From Treponema sp. C6A8 (lineage in GTDB: Bacteria; Spirochaetota; Spirochaetia; Treponematales; Treponemataceae), in contig NZ_JHVB01000008.1 of NCBI RefSeq assembly GCF_000619925.1, positions 1-64,000 of the forward strand: a DNA stretch of 64,000 nt. Reading direction: 5' to 3'. The notes beneath the pieces were generated by a model. It ran no database searches. It saw only the letters and a program-made list of their open reading frames with translations, and was not told the origin of the DNA. Positions 24,403-33,544 of this stretch are shown piece after piece (the stretch's first letter is position 1; each line of letters begins with the position of its first letter). Made by a program: the position numbers and the translations under genes.

Positions 24403-24992
24403 TTTTCTCCCCCTTTTTCTTTTGAAGGATGCTTCTTAAGCTGCCTTGCACGGACAAAGACCAGGCTACAGGCAATAGCTATCGCTCCCAGGATGATTAT
24501 GTAAGAAGGCAGCTTAAGTATTCCAACGCAAAGGAAGGCCACCATCATAAAAATAAAATTTACAGGCGTTTTGATTGTCTTTTTTGCAAAGCTGTAAACT
24601 ACATGGGTCAAAAGGGCAGCGACAGCAACATTTATTCCTTTTAATGCCTTCTGAGCCGCAGGATAATCTGACACAGAATTAATAAATCCTGCTAGAAGCA
24701 TGATAATCACAAAGGAAGGAGTCACCATTCCAAGGGTTCCCGCAATTCCCCCGATAATTCCTGCCCGCTTAAAACCTACAAAAGTAGAAACATTTACGGC
24801 TATAATTCCAGGCGTACTCTGGCCCACGGCATAATAATCAATTAATTCTTCTTCGCTTATCCAGCCTCGGTTTTCAATAAGTTCCCGGCGCAGCATAGGC
24901 ATCATGGCAAGGCCGCCGCCAATCGTAAAAGTCCCGATTTTTGCAAAGGCCAGATATAAATCAATCAGTTCCAGAAAAAGTGATTTTTTCAT
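24399..24992 (-). CDS. Chromate transporter (CHR family), first short subunit
   Basis: A 197-aa membrane protein with one CHR domain: TFTIGGGLAMMPMLRREL and GQSTPGIIAVNVSTFVGFK, five to six hydrophobic segments and a basic C-terminal tail (KKHPSKEKGGEK). It is the upstream partner of the overlapping CHR gene. TAAAAT ends 6 nt before the ATG and there is no Shine-Dalgarno, so the operon mRNA may be leaderless, while the downstream gene is reached by overlap coupling. Confidence 0.88.
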   Translation of the reverse strand: MKKSLFLELIDLYLAFAKIGTFTIGGGLAMMPMLRRELIENRGWISEEELIDYYAVGQSTPGIIAVNVSTFVGFKRAGIIGGIAGTLGMVTPSFVIIMLLAGFINSVSDYPAAQKALKGINVAVAALLTHVVYSFAKKTIKTPVNFIFMMVAFLCVGILKLPSYIIILGAIAIACSLVFVRARQLKKHPSKEKGGEK

Positions 24993-25077
24993 GGCTTTAT
25001 TTTAGCAGATTAAGGCAAGTTTCAAAAGGCAGATTTTTTACTGGATTTATTTATAAGATTGGCACATACTAAAAATT

Positions 25078-25842
25078 ATGACAGTTTATTTATGTTCAAC
25101 ACAGCCGGATATTTTCAGATTTCTCGCAAATAAAATTGAAAAGCTGGGTCATTTCTGTCTTTTATTCACTGACTATACGAACATGCAGAACACCCTGTTA
25201 AAATCAAACTACCTGCCTGACCTTGTTCTGATTGATTATATGACAGAAAATCATCTGCTTACAACAAATCCCTACGAAAAAATTGATAAGGATAAACTTT
25301 ATCTGCCCCTAATTTTTTACAACGATCCTTGTATTGCAAAAGGAGCCCGCGCTTCTGTCTGGGCGGACATAGTCAAAAACTGCTGCAATAAAGATTATTT
25401 ACCGGAAGGAAAATACATTCCCACAGAAAAGGCAATGAACGAAGTTCTGGAACTTGTCGCAGATTTTGTTGAATCAGAACAGTTTTCACCCTACATTTAT
25501 CTGATGCAAAAACCTCTTCCCTTTCCTGAAAGTTTTACGACAGATTTTTTATACGAAAAATTTACCTATAATAAAAATCATTATAAGACCATTGATGGAT
25601 TTCAAAAAGAAACAAACTTGCCGGAAAACCTTTTCATTCTTCTTCAGATTTTCTTTGACCACAAAGACGACCTGCTTTCAATTGTAGATTTGATTGAACT
25701 CTATACAGAAAAGAAAAATCGCATTACCCAGGCATCGCTGAAAGTAATGCTTTCAAACCTACGTTCATATTTCAAAAGATACCCGGAATTTAATTACAGG
25801 CTTGAACACAATGCAAAAGGCTATAAATTTTCTATTGTGTGA
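25078..25842 (+). CDS. Response-regulator-like protein with degenerate receiver and winged-helix C-terminus
   Basis: A 254-aa protein. Residues about 1-135 resemble a receiver domain, with a possible phospho-Asp in LVLIDYM. The usual acidic pair after the first strand is missing (VYLCSTQPD), so phosphorylation is doubtful. Residues about 160-254 end in SLKVMLSNLRSYFKR and YRLEHNAKGYKFSI, like the recognition helix and hairpin of OmpR-type winged-helix DNA-binding domains. It is therefore a probable transcription factor. No histidine kinase is adjacent. Family placement is by motif appearance only. Confidence 0.6.
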   Translation: MTVYLCSTQPDIFRFLANKIEKLGHFCLLFTDYTNMQNTLLKSNYLPDLVLIDYMTENHLLTTNPYEKIDKDKLYLPLIFYNDPCIAKGARASVWADIVKNCCNKDYLPEGKYIPTEKAMNEVLELVADFVESEQFSPYIYLMQKPLPFPESFTTDFLYEKFTYNKNHYKTIDGFQKETNLPENLFILLQIFFDHKDDLLSIVDLIELYTEKKNRITQASLKVMLSNLRSYFKRYPEFNYRLEHNAKGYKFSIV

Positions 25843-25863
25843 GAATCTTACCTGTTAAAAGAA

Positions 25864-25887
25864 AAAGCCGGTAAATCTACCGGCTTT
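25864..25887. terminator. Bidirectional terminator between convergent genes
   Basis: Perfect arms AAAGCCGGTA and TACCGGCTTT with a 4-nt loop lie between the converging regulator gene and cheY. A-runs on the left and T residues on the right serve both directions. Confidence 0.8.
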
Positions 25888-25904
25888 CATACAGTTAATA
25901 AAGA

Positions 25905-26339
25905 CTAAGACAATACTTTAGAGATTCTTTCAAGAACCTTCTTTCTGTCCAAAGGTTTGATGATATAGCTCTTAGCGCCAACCATCAGGGATTTCTTTAC
26001 AAGTTCCTCTTTACCAAGAGCACTTACCATTACAACTTTTGCATTCTTGTCAAAAGCAACAATCTGCTCCAAAGCTGTAATACCATCCATCTTTGGCATA
26101 GTAATATCCATTGTTACCAAATCAACATTCGGACAAAGTTCCTTGTATTTATTAACTCCATCCTGACCGTCTCCAGCAGTAGCAACAACTTCATAGCCTT
26201 CACTTGTAAGAATCTGGCCAAGCTGCTTTGCAACGAACATAGAGTCGTCAACAATCAAGACTCTGAATGAAGTTCCATCATCTTTACGACCCTCAGGAGG
26301 ACGCTCATTAATTGTAGGATAGTCTTGTGTAGTTTTCAT
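25905..26339 (-). CDS. cheY: Chemotaxis response regulator CheY
   Basis: A 144-aa receiver: VLIVDDSMFV (acidic pair), phospho-Asp in VTMDITMPKMDG, the conserved Ser in VMVSALG, and the Lys in YIIKPLD. A polar N-terminal tail of about 25 residues (NERPPEGRKDDG) precedes the domain. Phosphorylated by CheA, it binds the flagellar switch. AGAGGAG precedes the ATG. It is last in the cheA-cheW/R-cheX-cheY operon. Confidence 0.95.
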   Translation of the reverse strand: MKTTQDYPTINERPPEGRKDDGTSFRVLIVDDSMFVAKQLGQILTSEGYEVVATAGDGQDGVNKYKELCPNVDLVTMDITMPKMDGITALEQIVAFDKNAKVVMVSALGKEELVKKSLMVGAKSYIIKPLDRKKVLERISKVLS

Positions 26340-26360
26340 AATTCAACTCCTCTTGATTTT

Positions 26361-26843
26361 TTATGCGCGTTCCCTGATAGAAACGTTTACTTCTATTTTA
26401 CCGCAATTAGAAATTAATGGAACAATTAAAGCTTCAACACTGTCTGTTGTTCCACCCAAAGCTGCAATTTCCATTTTCTGTCCGATAAACAATGCCGGTG
26501 GAGTCAAGTCAAACTTAAATCCCAGCTCATGCAGCTTAGTTACAGCCTGTGCAGTGATAAGGTTTGCAAGCTCACTGATTGTAGCCTTTGCCAGGTCGTC
26601 AAACTGTGCCAGAGTTTCTCCGTTCATTGCCGAAGCAATATTAAGAGCAGTCTCCATTGTCATATCGAAAAGAACACGTCCTTCAACATCACCTGCAAGA
26701 CCGACTAAAGCTGCAACACCCATAACAGGCATTGCGGTTGATTTCAAATATAAATCGCCCCGCTTTACTTCTGCACCACCAAGAACTTCCTGCAAAATAC
26801 GAAAAGAAGTTTCAACAAACGGATTAATATACTCAACTCGCAT
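26361..26843 (-). CDS. cheX: CheY-phosphate phosphatase CheX
   Basis: A 160-aa CheC/CheX/FliY-family protein. The catalytic ExxN helix is SELANLITAQ near residue 90, and MRVEYINPFVETSFRIL is the typical N-terminus. Spirochaetes use CheX instead of CheZ to remove phosphate from CheY. GGAG precedes the ATG, 10 bp after the cheW/R stop. Only one ExxN helix is present, as in dimeric CheX. Confidence 0.93.
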   Translation of the reverse strand: MRVEYINPFVETSFRILQEVLGGAEVKRGDLYLKSTAMPVMGVAALVGLAGDVEGRVLFDMTMETALNIASAMNGETLAQFDDLAKATISELANLITAQAVTKLHELGFKFDLTPPALFIGQKMEIAALGGTTDSVEALIVPLISNCGKIEVNVSIRERA

Positions 26844-26853
26844 TTTTATCTCC

Positions 26854-28254
26854 TTAATCTTTATTGTATGCTACAAGCGCACCAACTGTATTTTCACCAA
26901 AATTAAACGAAGCCGGCATTGCTTCATTTTCTCCAATAATTGCAATACCGTTTCCCTTCATCTTCTCCTGGAAATCTGCAACAACAGTATTCTGAGAAGC
27001 CTCATCAAGCATTGAAACAACATCTCTTGCAAAAACAATATCTACCATTGGCAGAGCATTCGTATTCTTGCAGTCATGGTATTCAAACATGATGCTATCT
27101 TTTATGTCCTGATTAAAAGTATATTCCCCATTTGCCTTTTTTGTCAAATAAGAACTATACCAATCATCAGCTAATTCCGCTGGAATGCTCATCATAGCCG
27201 CATTTGACACCGTAAGAAGGTCAACGTCCTGAGCATATACCCTGATTTTGCTCTTTGGATAACGGCGGGCAAGTACGCAGGCCAGAGAATATGATTCTGT
27301 TCCCTTTCCGCAGCCCGGGTTCCATACAATAATCTGCTTGGCAGAATTATCAGGAAGAATTTTTTCTACAGAATCTGCAAATTCCTTTGTCCACCACTTG
27401 CCGGTGCAAGTAGACCAGAAAGTAGAAAGGAATTCCTCTGCATCAGCTTCGTTCTGAATCTGAGATTTGCCGGCTTTAGTCCATTCTGTAAAGCGGTGAC
27501 GAACCCAGGATTCATTAACTGAAGTAACGTAGAATTTTTTATAATTTGCAAGCGATTCAACGGCAAACTTATAAGCCTGATCATCAATATCACTTTTAGG
27601 AGCTTCTGCAGCCTTCAGATTTTCAGCTTTGGCAGCAAGTCCTGAAGGAGCTTTTTTACCTTCCGGAGCGGCAGCTTCTGCAGCAGGCTTTACCGGAGTT
27701 CTCTCCGGTGGTGTATAGGTCGGATGAGGACGTGGAACATTTTCCAGGGCATCCTTTCCTGAGAAGATACGTGTAATGTCCAGAAGAACGTAGAGTCTGT
27801 TATTAGCTTCAACTACACCATCAATATATTTGATATTGATATCACCAAAAAGAGGGTGAGGAGGCTGAATCGAACTCTTCTGAATGCCGACAACCTTATC
27901 AATTTTATCTACAATTACACCGAATTTCTGATCATCTACAGCAAGAATAATGATGTTTTCAAGTTTTTTACCGGTTTTTGGCTGAACTTCAACACCAAAG
28001 AACAAGCGTAAATCCAGAATCGGAATAATTTCACCACGAAGATTGTAAACACCGCGCACAAAAGCCATCGTATTAGGAACAAAAGTAAATCTGTCTGCCT
28101 TAACGATTTCCTTTACATGCATAATATCAAGAGAGTAATCTTTATCTGCGAGAGAAAAAGTAACCATCTTAAAGTCAATGACGGTATTTTTATCTTCTTC
28201 CTTCTCTTTTTCTGCAACTTGAGTCTGAACAACTACCTGATTTTCTGCTTCCAT
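26854..28254 (-). CDS. cheW: CheW fused to a CheR-like methyltransferase domain
   Basis: A 466-aa protein. CheW (about 22-165: VTFSLADKDYSLDIMHVKEI, FVRGVYNLRGEIIPILDLR, FGVIVDKIDKVVGI) couples receptors to CheA. A Pro/Ala/Lys linker (about 172-225) leads to a CheR-like SAM-methyltransferase domain (about 230-466: VWNPGCGKGTESYSLAC, DVDLLTV, IVFARDVVSML). A CheW-CheR-like fusion is known from the Treponema denticola chemotaxis array. Whether the methyltransferase domain is active or structural is not settled by sequence. AAAGGAG precedes the ATG, 12 bp after cheA. Confidence 0.9.
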   Translation of the reverse strand: MEAENQVVVQTQVAEKEKEEDKNTVIDFKMVTFSLADKDYSLDIMHVKEIVKADRFTFVPNTMAFVRGVYNLRGEIIPILDLRLFFGVEVQPKTGKKLENIIILAVDDQKFGVIVDKIDKVVGIQKSSIQPPHPLFGDINIKYIDGVVEANNRLYVLLDITRIFSGKDALENVPRPHPTYTPPERTPVKPAAEAAAPEGKKAPSGLAAKAENLKAAEAPKSDIDDQAYKFAVESLANYKKFYVTSVNESWVRHRFTEWTKAGKSQIQNEADAEEFLSTFWSTCTGKWWTKEFADSVEKILPDNSAKQIIVWNPGCGKGTESYSLACVLARRYPKSKIRVYAQDVDLLTVSNAAMMSIPAELADDWYSSYLTKKANGEYTFNQDIKDSIMFEYHDCKNTNALPMVDIVFARDVVSMLDEASQNTVVADFQEKMKGNGIAIIGENEAMPASFNFGENTVGALVAYNKD

Positions 28255-28266
28255 TTCCGACTCCTT

Positions 28267-30783
28267 TTATGCACTCTGTTCCTGATCCAGCTGTTCCTGC
28301 TTAACTCCAAGATCAAGCAAAGCACCAACATCAATAATCAATGAAACAGAACCATCACCCAGGATTGAAGCTCCGGCAATTCCCGGAGAATTAGTAAACT
28401 GGTCTTTCAGAGGTTTAATTACAACGTCCTCTTCGCCGACAAGGGCATCAACCATTACACCAATCTTCTTATCCTGGTTACCTACAATTACGATATAACA
28501 CTCGTCCTTCTGCTCTGCTTCCGGCATACCAAAAAGACGCGCAAGACGAAGCACAGTGATAACTTCGTTACGAACATTCATTACTTCGTAGTTATCAATG
28601 TGATTAATATCTGTAATCTTTACACACTGGCTTTCAATAACGTTTGCAATCGGGATTGAGTAAACTTCTGTTCCAACGCGAACCAAAAGTCCCTGAATAA
28701 TTGCAAGTGTAAGCGGAAGCTTAATTATAAAGCTTGTTCCCTTTCCTTTTGCTGAATTAACTGTGATTGTACCCTTAAGGTTATTAATCATAGTCTTTAC
28801 AACGTCCAGACCTACACCACGACCAGAAATATTAGAAATTGTAGCCGCTGTAGAGAAGCCTGGCATCATAATAAGCTGGAAGGCATCCTGCTCAGTGATC
28901 TGCTTGTCAGGATGGATAAGGCCTTTTTCTATAGCCTTTGCCTTAACCTTTTCTACGTCAACGCCGGCACCGTCATCTTTAATTTCGATAACAATCTGGT
29001 TACCTTCGTTAGACGCTTTAAGAAGAACTGTACCAGTTTCCGGTTTTCCGGCAGCTTTTCGTACATCCGGCATTTCAATACCATGGTCAACTGAGTTTCG
29101 AACACAGTGCATAATCGGGTCAAGCAAATCTTCTACTACCGATTTATCAAGTTCTGTATCCTCACCTTCAATTACCAAGTCGATTTTCTTGTTCAAATCA
29201 CGCTGCAAGTCTCGTACAACGCGAGGGAAGCGGCTGAAAATCTGATTGATAGGAACCATTCGGATTTTCATTACACCTTCCTGAAGTTCACTGGCAATAG
29301 TTCCAAGGTTCTGAGTTGTAGAACGGAAGCGGCCTGTAATTCCTTTTGATTCTGCCTCGTATGCTTCGAAAACAGAACCCAAATCGCCGTATTCCTGAAC
29401 GATTGCTTTTTTAACTTCAGCAGGATTTTCTCCGTCCTTAACCTTTTCCATATAATCTGTAAGATGGTCAAATAGACTGCGGAGTTTTTCCTTGTATTCA
29501 GCCTGCAAAGCCTGGAAGTGGTTGAGTTCACTTGAAGTCTGGGCGGCAAGCTGATTGAATGAAGCCTTTGTAATTACGGCTTCTGAAACAAGATTCAAAA
29601 GATAGTCGATTCGGCGTGAATCTACACGCAGAATTGAGCCCTGCTGAGCCGCATGAGCAGCACCTGCCGCTGGTTTTGCCTCAGCTTTCTTTTCTTCTGC
29701 CTTAGGAGCGGCAGCAGGAGCTGGAGCCGCAGGGGCAGCTGGTTTTGGCTCAGGCTTAAGAACATTATCATTAAGAATATCGTTCAAGAGGTCATTTTGA
29801 GCGGCGCTGATTTCGCCTGCAGGCATATCTGGAGAAGGAGAAACCGGAGCACTTGCTGCAGGAGCTGCCTGTGCAGGAGCCGGCTGAGGAACTGGCGCGG
29901 CCTGTGGAGCTGGAGCTGCAGGAGCTGCAGCGGCACCCCCCTTATAATTTGCATCAGTTATAAGCTGAGCATCTGTTACTAAAGTTACATCACTCAAGAA
30001 GGCAGTATCTTCAATTGCAGAGCCTTCAGCATCAGTTGCAACATAGTAATAAACCCATTCATAGAACTGATCTTCATAAAGGGCATCAAAATCAGGATTT
30101 GTTTTAAGGACATTACCTATTGCCTTTAAGGCTGCAAATACCTGAATACCACCAACCGAGTTCATAGGGTTGCTTTCATCAAATCTAACTGCGATACACC
30201 AGAGCTTCTGATTGCCTTCGCAAGTCTGCTTAAGTTCCTGATATTCATCTTCACTAAGTTCAGGAAGTACTATGCCACTGGCAGCAGGAGCAGCCTGGGC
30301 AGATTCTGGAGCTGGAGCCGGAGTTGGCTCTGGCGCAGGTGCTGGAGCGGCTACAGACTGTGCAATTGGTTTTCCTTTTGCATCCTTTGCAGGAATATAA
30401 GCCTGGAGTTTAGACACAATGGCACTGGTATCTTCTTCATAAACAGAACCATTCTGCCGAGCTTCGAGCATCGCTTTTATTACATCGATAGAGGAAAGGA
30501 GTATATCAACGATATTTTCATCAACCTTAACTCTGTCTGAACGCACTTCGTCAAGAACATCTTCAACTGTGTGGGTAAAATGAGTAATTTCAGTCATTTC
30601 AACAGTTGCAGAACCACCTTTAAGAGTATGGGCAGCGCGGAAAATTTCATCAATAGCATCATGATTAGTAGGATCGCCTTCAATAACAAGGATGTTACTT
30701 TCGAGCTGTTCTACCTGCTGCTCAGCTTCAGCAAAGAAGTCTTTCAAGAGTTCTTCATTATTTGGATCAAGATAATCGCTCAT
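28267..30783 (-). CDS. cheA: Chemotaxis histidine kinase CheA
   Basis: An 838-aa kinase: HPt domain with the phospho-His in AAHTLKGGSATV (about residue 51); a Pro/Ala-rich linker; a middle domain of unclear type (about 175-265, possibly CheY-docking); a second Pro/Ala-rich linker (about 280-385); dimerisation helices; ATPase with HCVRNSVDHGIE, DDGAGVD and GRGVGLDVVK; and a C-terminal CheW-like domain (about 690-830). It phosphorylates CheY in response to receptor arrays. It is first in its operon. TATAAT ends 7 nt before ATG, with TTGAAA 16 bp further up and no Shine-Dalgarno, so the operon mRNA is probably leaderless. Confidence 0.96.
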   Translation of the reverse strand: MSDYLDPNNEELLKDFFAEAEQQVEQLESNILVIEGDPTNHDAIDEIFRAAHTLKGGSATVEMTEITHFTHTVEDVLDEVRSDRVKVDENIVDILLSSIDVIKAMLEARQNGSVYEEDTSAIVSKLQAYIPAKDAKGKPIAQSVAAPAPAPEPTPAPAPESAQAAPAASGIVLPELSEDEYQELKQTCEGNQKLWCIAVRFDESNPMNSVGGIQVFAALKAIGNVLKTNPDFDALYEDQFYEWVYYYVATDAEGSAIEDTAFLSDVTLVTDAQLITDANYKGGAAAAPAAPAPQAAPVPQPAPAQAAPAASAPVSPSPDMPAGEISAAQNDLLNDILNDNVLKPEPKPAAPAAPAPAAAPKAEEKKAEAKPAAGAAHAAQQGSILRVDSRRIDYLLNLVSEAVITKASFNQLAAQTSSELNHFQALQAEYKEKLRSLFDHLTDYMEKVKDGENPAEVKKAIVQEYGDLGSVFEAYEAESKGITGRFRSTTQNLGTIASELQEGVMKIRMVPINQIFSRFPRVVRDLQRDLNKKIDLVIEGEDTELDKSVVEDLLDPIMHCVRNSVDHGIEMPDVRKAAGKPETGTVLLKASNEGNQIVIEIKDDGAGVDVEKVKAKAIEKGLIHPDKQITEQDAFQLIMMPGFSTAATISNISGRGVGLDVVKTMINNLKGTITVNSAKGKGTSFIIKLPLTLAIIQGLLVRVGTEVYSIPIANVIESQCVKITDINHIDNYEVMNVRNEVITVLRLARLFGMPEAEQKDECYIVIVGNQDKKIGVMVDALVGEEDVVIKPLKDQFTNSPGIAGASILGDGSVSLIIDVGALLDLGVKQEQLDQEQSA

Positions 30784-30790
30784 AGAATAA

Positions 30791-30818
30791 ATTATATTCT
30801 AAAAAAACTATATTTCAA
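30791..30818 (-). promoter_or_regulatory. Promoter of the chemotaxis operon (predicted leaderless)
   Basis: On the minus strand TTGAAA (30813-30818), 16 bp and TATAAT (30791-30796), which ends 7 nt before the cheA ATG. Confidence 0.65.
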
Positions 30819-30950
30819 GCAAAAAAGATAAAAATGATAATAAATATTTATTTTTGAAGAGGAGGAAGAAATTCTTAAAGAAGATTTTAATTTATGCCGA
30901 TAATAAGAAAGGAGTGTTTTAAACTTTTTACAGCTTTCACAGAGGTTAAT

Positions 30951-32162
30951 ATGAAAAAGGAGTTTCTTGTTTCTATATTATTACTGGTTTCTGCCGCTTC
31001 CAGAGTTTTTGGAGTTACTGCTTTTACAGGATATGCAGGAGGAAAACTTAATCAGGGAGCTAACGAACAGGCTGATGACTATGAAGGAGAATTAAAACTT
31101 CAGGCCTTCTTTGCAGGACAGTTTAATTTTAATCAGAATGTCTGGTCTCATCTGGAATTTTCTATAGATACAGACAATCTTTTAACAGATGAGATTTTCA
31201 AAAAAACTCCTGCCCAGTTCCGCATTGATGAACTTTCTATTACCGGAAAAATGACTTTTACAAGCATTGTAAATTATCTGAGTGCCTTTATTGGTATGTA
31301 CGATCCGATTGGTTCCGACATTCTGCTTCAGCGCTATTTTGGAATTGAAGGAATTGCATCAAAAGTAACAGACAGCTGGCTGGGAACAGGAAATTCAATT
31401 CTCTATCCTCAGTGGGGTATTGGAGTAGCCGATGTTTTAAAATCTTATACCCTTCCGACTCTTATAGGATTATACGCGTATGTAAACAGCGAGGACCCAG
31501 AGTACAAGGTATTTAACATAGATTTGCGTGGAGCGCTTTCATTCCATTATTTTACTATGGACCTTGCAGCTGGATTGGGAGCACCTTTGGCTGATAAGAG
31601 CCAGGGAAAAGATGTAATTGTTGCCATTAACAAATTGTACTGGCATATGGGAAGTACATTATTAATAGGAAATAATTATACTGCCGCATCACTTTTCTCT
31701 CAGCTGGGAATTAATAATGCTTCAATTGAACCGAAAGCAAATACAATGGCAGTAAGCCCTGAAACCTGCTATTTCTTGATTGAGCCACGTTTTTATAACG
31801 GCGTAGGACATACCCATGTTTCGTTATATATTCTTCCAAAAAATACTGTATCAGAACTTATGATTCTGGATGATACAATGGGAATCAATTTGAATATCTT
31901 CCAGAATGTAAATACAAGAAACAATCTCTTTACAATCGGTATGCACTTTGGCGCTGGTTTTGATGATAAATATATAGATGATTTATTGCCGCCAGACAGC
32001 TTTAATATTTCTGACCTTCACGCCTATGTAATTCCGTATTTTTCTACAAACATCCTGGCAGGAAGCTTAAATACTGCCCTTAAAATCAAATTCCACGAGT
32101 TTGTAAACAAGAAGCCGGGAAAGGCTTTTGTGATTGACTTAGGTTATAAGTGTAAGTTGTAG
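30951..32162 (+). CDS. Putative outer-membrane beta-barrel protein
   Basis: A 403-aa protein beginning with a signal peptide (MKKEFLVSILLLVSAASRVFG, then mature VTAFTGYAGG). The mature part has alternating hydrophobic/polar strands rich in Gly, Asn and aromatic residues (GQFNFNQNVWSHLEFSI, LDLRGALSFHYFTMDLAAGLG and similar) and ends in VIDLGYKCKL, which suggests a barrel in the outer membrane. I do not recognise the family. ATG 30951 has GAGG at 6 nt; an earlier in-frame ATG would place 19 extra residues before the signal peptide. Confidence 0.7.
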   Translation: MKKEFLVSILLLVSAASRVFGVTAFTGYAGGKLNQGANEQADDYEGELKLQAFFAGQFNFNQNVWSHLEFSIDTDNLLTDEIFKKTPAQFRIDELSITGKMTFTSIVNYLSAFIGMYDPIGSDILLQRYFGIEGIASKVTDSWLGTGNSILYPQWGIGVADVLKSYTLPTLIGLYAYVNSEDPEYKVFNIDLRGALSFHYFTMDLAAGLGAPLADKSQGKDVIVAINKLYWHMGSTLLIGNNYTAASLFSQLGINNASIEPKANTMAVSPETCYFLIEPRFYNGVGHTHVSLYILPKNTVSELMILDDTMGINLNIFQNVNTRNNLFTIGMHFGAGFDDKYIDDLLPPDSFNISDLHAYVIPYFSTNILAGSLNTALKIKFHEFVNKKPGKAFVIDLGYKCKL

Positions 32163-32167
32163 GAGGG

Positions 32168-32195
32168 ATTCTCGGGTCAAACCCGAGAATGACAT
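32168..32195. repeat. Intergenic palindrome GATTCTCGGG...CCCGAGAATGACA
   Basis: ATTCTCGGGT and ACCCGAGAAT arms form a hairpin just after the barrel-protein stop, followed by partial echoes (GAGAATGACAT, CGGATGACA) to about 32255. Similar palindromes are common intergenic repeats in many bacteria. Only one clear copy is in this window. Confidence 0.5.
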
Positions 32196-32258
32196 ATAAA
32201 TAATAAGTCTGAGAATGACATGAGACTTAAAAGGCTTGTAAGCCTACGGATGACAATA

Positions 32259-32284
32259 AAAAAGCCCGGATTTCCGGGCTTTTT
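32259..32284. terminator. Bidirectional terminator between convergent genes
   Basis: AAAGCCCGG-attt-CCGGGCTTT with flanking A and T runs, between the barrel protein and dapL. Confidence 0.88.
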
Positions 32285-32291
32285 AATTTAA

Positions 32292-33515
32292 CTAGAGTGC
32301 CAGTTTAGAAAGTCTTGAGCAGGCTTCCTGTACGTCGGCGTGGTGACCGAAGGCACTGATTCGGATGAAAGATTCACCGGCAGGACCGAAGCCACTTCCC
32401 GGAGTTGTTACAACATTGCACTTGTCCAGGAGAGTGTCGAATACACCCCAGCTCTTCTTTCCAGGGAATTTTACCCAGATATATGGAGAGTTTCCGGTAA
32501 AGTAAACTTCTGCACCGGCTTTCTTGAAGTTTTCGCCTTCAAAAGTCTTCTTTATAAGAGCGGCGTTTTCAAGATAGTAGTCGATTACTTCTTTCATTGC
32601 CTTAAGACCTTCCGGCTCAAGACATGCAAGACCGCCAGCCTGAACTACGTTTGAAGCACCATTGAACAAGGTTGTCATTACGCGGTTCCAGTCGCGGTTT
32701 ACGCTTGTGCCGTCTGCAAATTTCAAATCATTTGGAACAATTGACCAGCCAAGACGTACACCTGTAAATCCGGCAGGCTTTGAAAATGAGTTGATTTCGA
32801 TTGCACAGGTGCGGGCGCCTTCAATTTCAAAAATTGTTTTTGGCAACTCAGGATCGCGGATAAACTCGCGGTAAGCGCCGTCAAAAATGATGATACAACC
32901 GTTTTTGTTTGCAAAATCTACAAGTTTTTTAAGCTGTTCTTTTGTTGCAACAGCGCCTGTAGGGTTATTTGGAGAACAGAAATAAATCAAAGAATCAGGT
33001 TCTACTACAGACAAATCAGGGAAGAAGTCGTTTTCCGGTGTACAAGGCATGTAAGTAACGCCTTCGTAACCAGTTCCATTATTTTTACCTGCAGCGCCAA
33101 CGATTACAGAACCGTCTACATAAACAGGATAAGCCGGGTCCTGGACGGCAATCTTTACATTGCGTCCGAAGAGAGTCTGAATGCGGGCAATATCACATTT
33201 AGCGCCATCAGAAATAAATACTTCTGATTCATCTGCCAGGCCCTTGTACCATACTTCTGCAATTTTCTTGCGGAGTTCTGTATTACCCTGCTCGTCTCCG
33301 TAACCAGAGTATCCTTCTGGTGTAGAAAGTCCGATAGAATAATCAGCCATTGCCTTTGCAATAAACTTTGGAAGAGGTTCTGTTGTGTTACCAATTCCAA
33401 GACTGATAATTTTTGCTTCCGGGTGAGAAGCAGCATATTCGCGGCGGCGGCGAGCAACCTCAGGAAAGAGGTAACCGGCAGTTAAGTTTGCAAATCCTTC
33501 GTTACGTGTAATCAT
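32292..33515 (-). CDS. dapL: LL-diaminopimelate aminotransferase
   Basis: Converts tetrahydrodipicolinate directly to LL-diaminopimelate with glutamate, bypassing the acyl-blocked route. The 407-aa PLP fold-I enzyme has the DapL N-terminus NLTAGYLFPEVARRR, GIGNTTEPLP, YGDEQGNTELRKKIA, the CSPNNPTGAVA loop, and the PLP lysine in INSFSKPAGFTGVRLGW. AAGGA precedes the ATG. dapB lies 29 bp upstream on the same strand, so the two form a lysine/peptidoglycan operon. Confidence 0.96.
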   Translation of the reverse strand: MITRNEGFANLTAGYLFPEVARRRREYAASHPEAKIISLGIGNTTEPLPKFIAKAMADYSIGLSTPEGYSGYGDEQGNTELRKKIAEVWYKGLADESEVFISDGAKCDIARIQTLFGRNVKIAVQDPAYPVYVDGSVIVGAAGKNNGTGYEGVTYMPCTPENDFFPDLSVVEPDSLIYFCSPNNPTGAVATKEQLKKLVDFANKNGCIIIFDGAYREFIRDPELPKTIFEIEGARTCAIEINSFSKPAGFTGVRLGWSIVPNDLKFADGTSVNRDWNRVMTTLFNGASNVVQAGGLACLEPEGLKAMKEVIDYYLENAALIKKTFEGENFKKAGAEVYFTGNSPYIWVKFPGKKSWGVFDTLLDKCNVVTTPGSGFGPAGESFIRISAFGHHADVQEACSRLSKLAL

Positions 33516-33544
33516 AGTTTTAAATCCTTTTTTAGCGTTTCTAA

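Noticed and set aside
25050..25077. TTGGCACA upstream of the 25078 gene, resembling a sigma-54 -24 box
   Set aside because: The GC of the required -12 element is missing at the fixed spacing.
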